Assembly (NCBI GenBank): GCA_002238445.1
Contig: MPML01000022.1
Location: forward strand, 1-64,000
Direction of reading: 5' to 3'
DNA length: 64,000 bases
Source: Caldilineaceae bacterium bin5
GTDB lineage: Bacteria > Chloroflexota > Anaerolineae > Caldilineales > Caldilineaceae
Of this stretch, positions 63,905 through 64,000 are shown piece by piece. The position numbers and the translations under genes were made by a program. Within the stretch, counting starts at the first letter, position 1; each line of letters begins with the position of its first letter. Under the pieces are notes generated by a model that saw nothing but the letters and a program-made list of their open reading frames with translations, was not told where the DNA came from and ran no database searches.

Positions 63905-64000
63905 CTATTCATACCAGCCGGAGCCAATGATCAGTCCATCGTGGCGCACGGCCCAAGCGTGCTTGGTCTCCTCCTCGCCGGTGGCAGGATTGACGAAGAC
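63905..64000 (-). CDS. C-terminus of a protein running off the window, possibly Cache-domain
   Basis: The last 31 codons, ending TAG at 63905-63907, encode NPATGEEETKHAWAVRHDGL and IIGSGWYE. The KHAWAVRHDGLxxGSGWYE ending resembles Cache-type extracellular sensor domains. Only the tail is visible. Confidence 0.5.
   Translation of the reverse strand, partial: VFVNPATGEEETKHAWAVRHDGLIIGSGWYE

Overview
The window looks like chromosomal DNA of a GC-rich free-living bacterium, most likely a Chloroflexota member (Anaerolineae/Caldilineae type). This is an inference from gene content: an F420 gamma-glutamyl ligase, an EF2563/YqeB-type factor, Tat-lipoprotein sugar-binding proteins, several phytanoyl-CoA dioxygenases, Uma2 proteins and a CARF/Csx15-equipped type III CRISPR system. 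There is no rRNA in the window to confirm it.

Layout. 1-1.5 kb: an AT-richer CoiA-like gene, probably 5'-truncated, between 74-bp direct repeats. 1.7-18.0 kb: a complete type III-A CRISPR-Cas locus, cas10-csm2-csm3-csm4-csm5-(Csm6-like CARF/HEPN)-csx15-cas6-cas1-cas2, then a leader and an array of 55 repeats. Beyond the regular array, two more perfect repeats are separated by 566 bp and 907 bp of gene-bearing DNA cut off inside reading frames; these look like giant spacers or captured operon fragments. A pair of ~48-bp inverted repeats brackets the whole locus. 19-25 kb: small unknown protein, plant-type LRR protein, a damaged WecG/TagA gene with a GT4 and tsaC, then YqeB-like and cofE genes and tRNA-Arg. 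26-33 kb: aminotransferase, leucyl aminopeptidase, a membrane protein, a TIGR00266 protein and a duplicated LysM protein. 33-38.5 kb (minus strand): GH36 alpha-galactosidase, SDR, GH4 and PhyH. 39-44.5 kb: tandem Uma2 paralogues with coiled-coil minisatellites, a tandem PD-(D/E)XK pair in which one copy is catalytically degenerate, and a second PhyH. 45-58 kb: two carbohydrate ABC importers (binding protein plus two permeases each, no ATPase), a sulfatase, a frameshifted GH2 and a five-bladed-propeller glycosidase, interleaved with MITE-like elements. 58-64 kb: tRNA-Lys, DUF899, a helix-hairpin-helix membrane protein, a TrmH-family methyltransferase with a damaged 5' end, and the rplT-rpmI-infC ribosomal operon with an apparent AUU start on infC.

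How the genes work together. The cas genes form a near-continuous operon. Cas10 carries intact HD and GGDD motifs, so it should make cyclic oligoadenylate; the CARF-HEPN protein is the likely activated RNase and Csx15 a likely ring nuclease that ends the signal. Cas6 would process the array and Cas1-Cas2 would extend it. The 33-58 kb half is a glycan scavenging region (alpha-galactosides, sulfated and beta-linked sugars).

Two patterns cross the window. A four-copy MITE-like family (terminal inverted repeat GTAACTACTAAGCC, conserved ~58-bp double-hairpin core) fills intergenic gaps. Short tandem duplications (52-105 bp) have damaged at least three genes (wecG, GH2, trmH).
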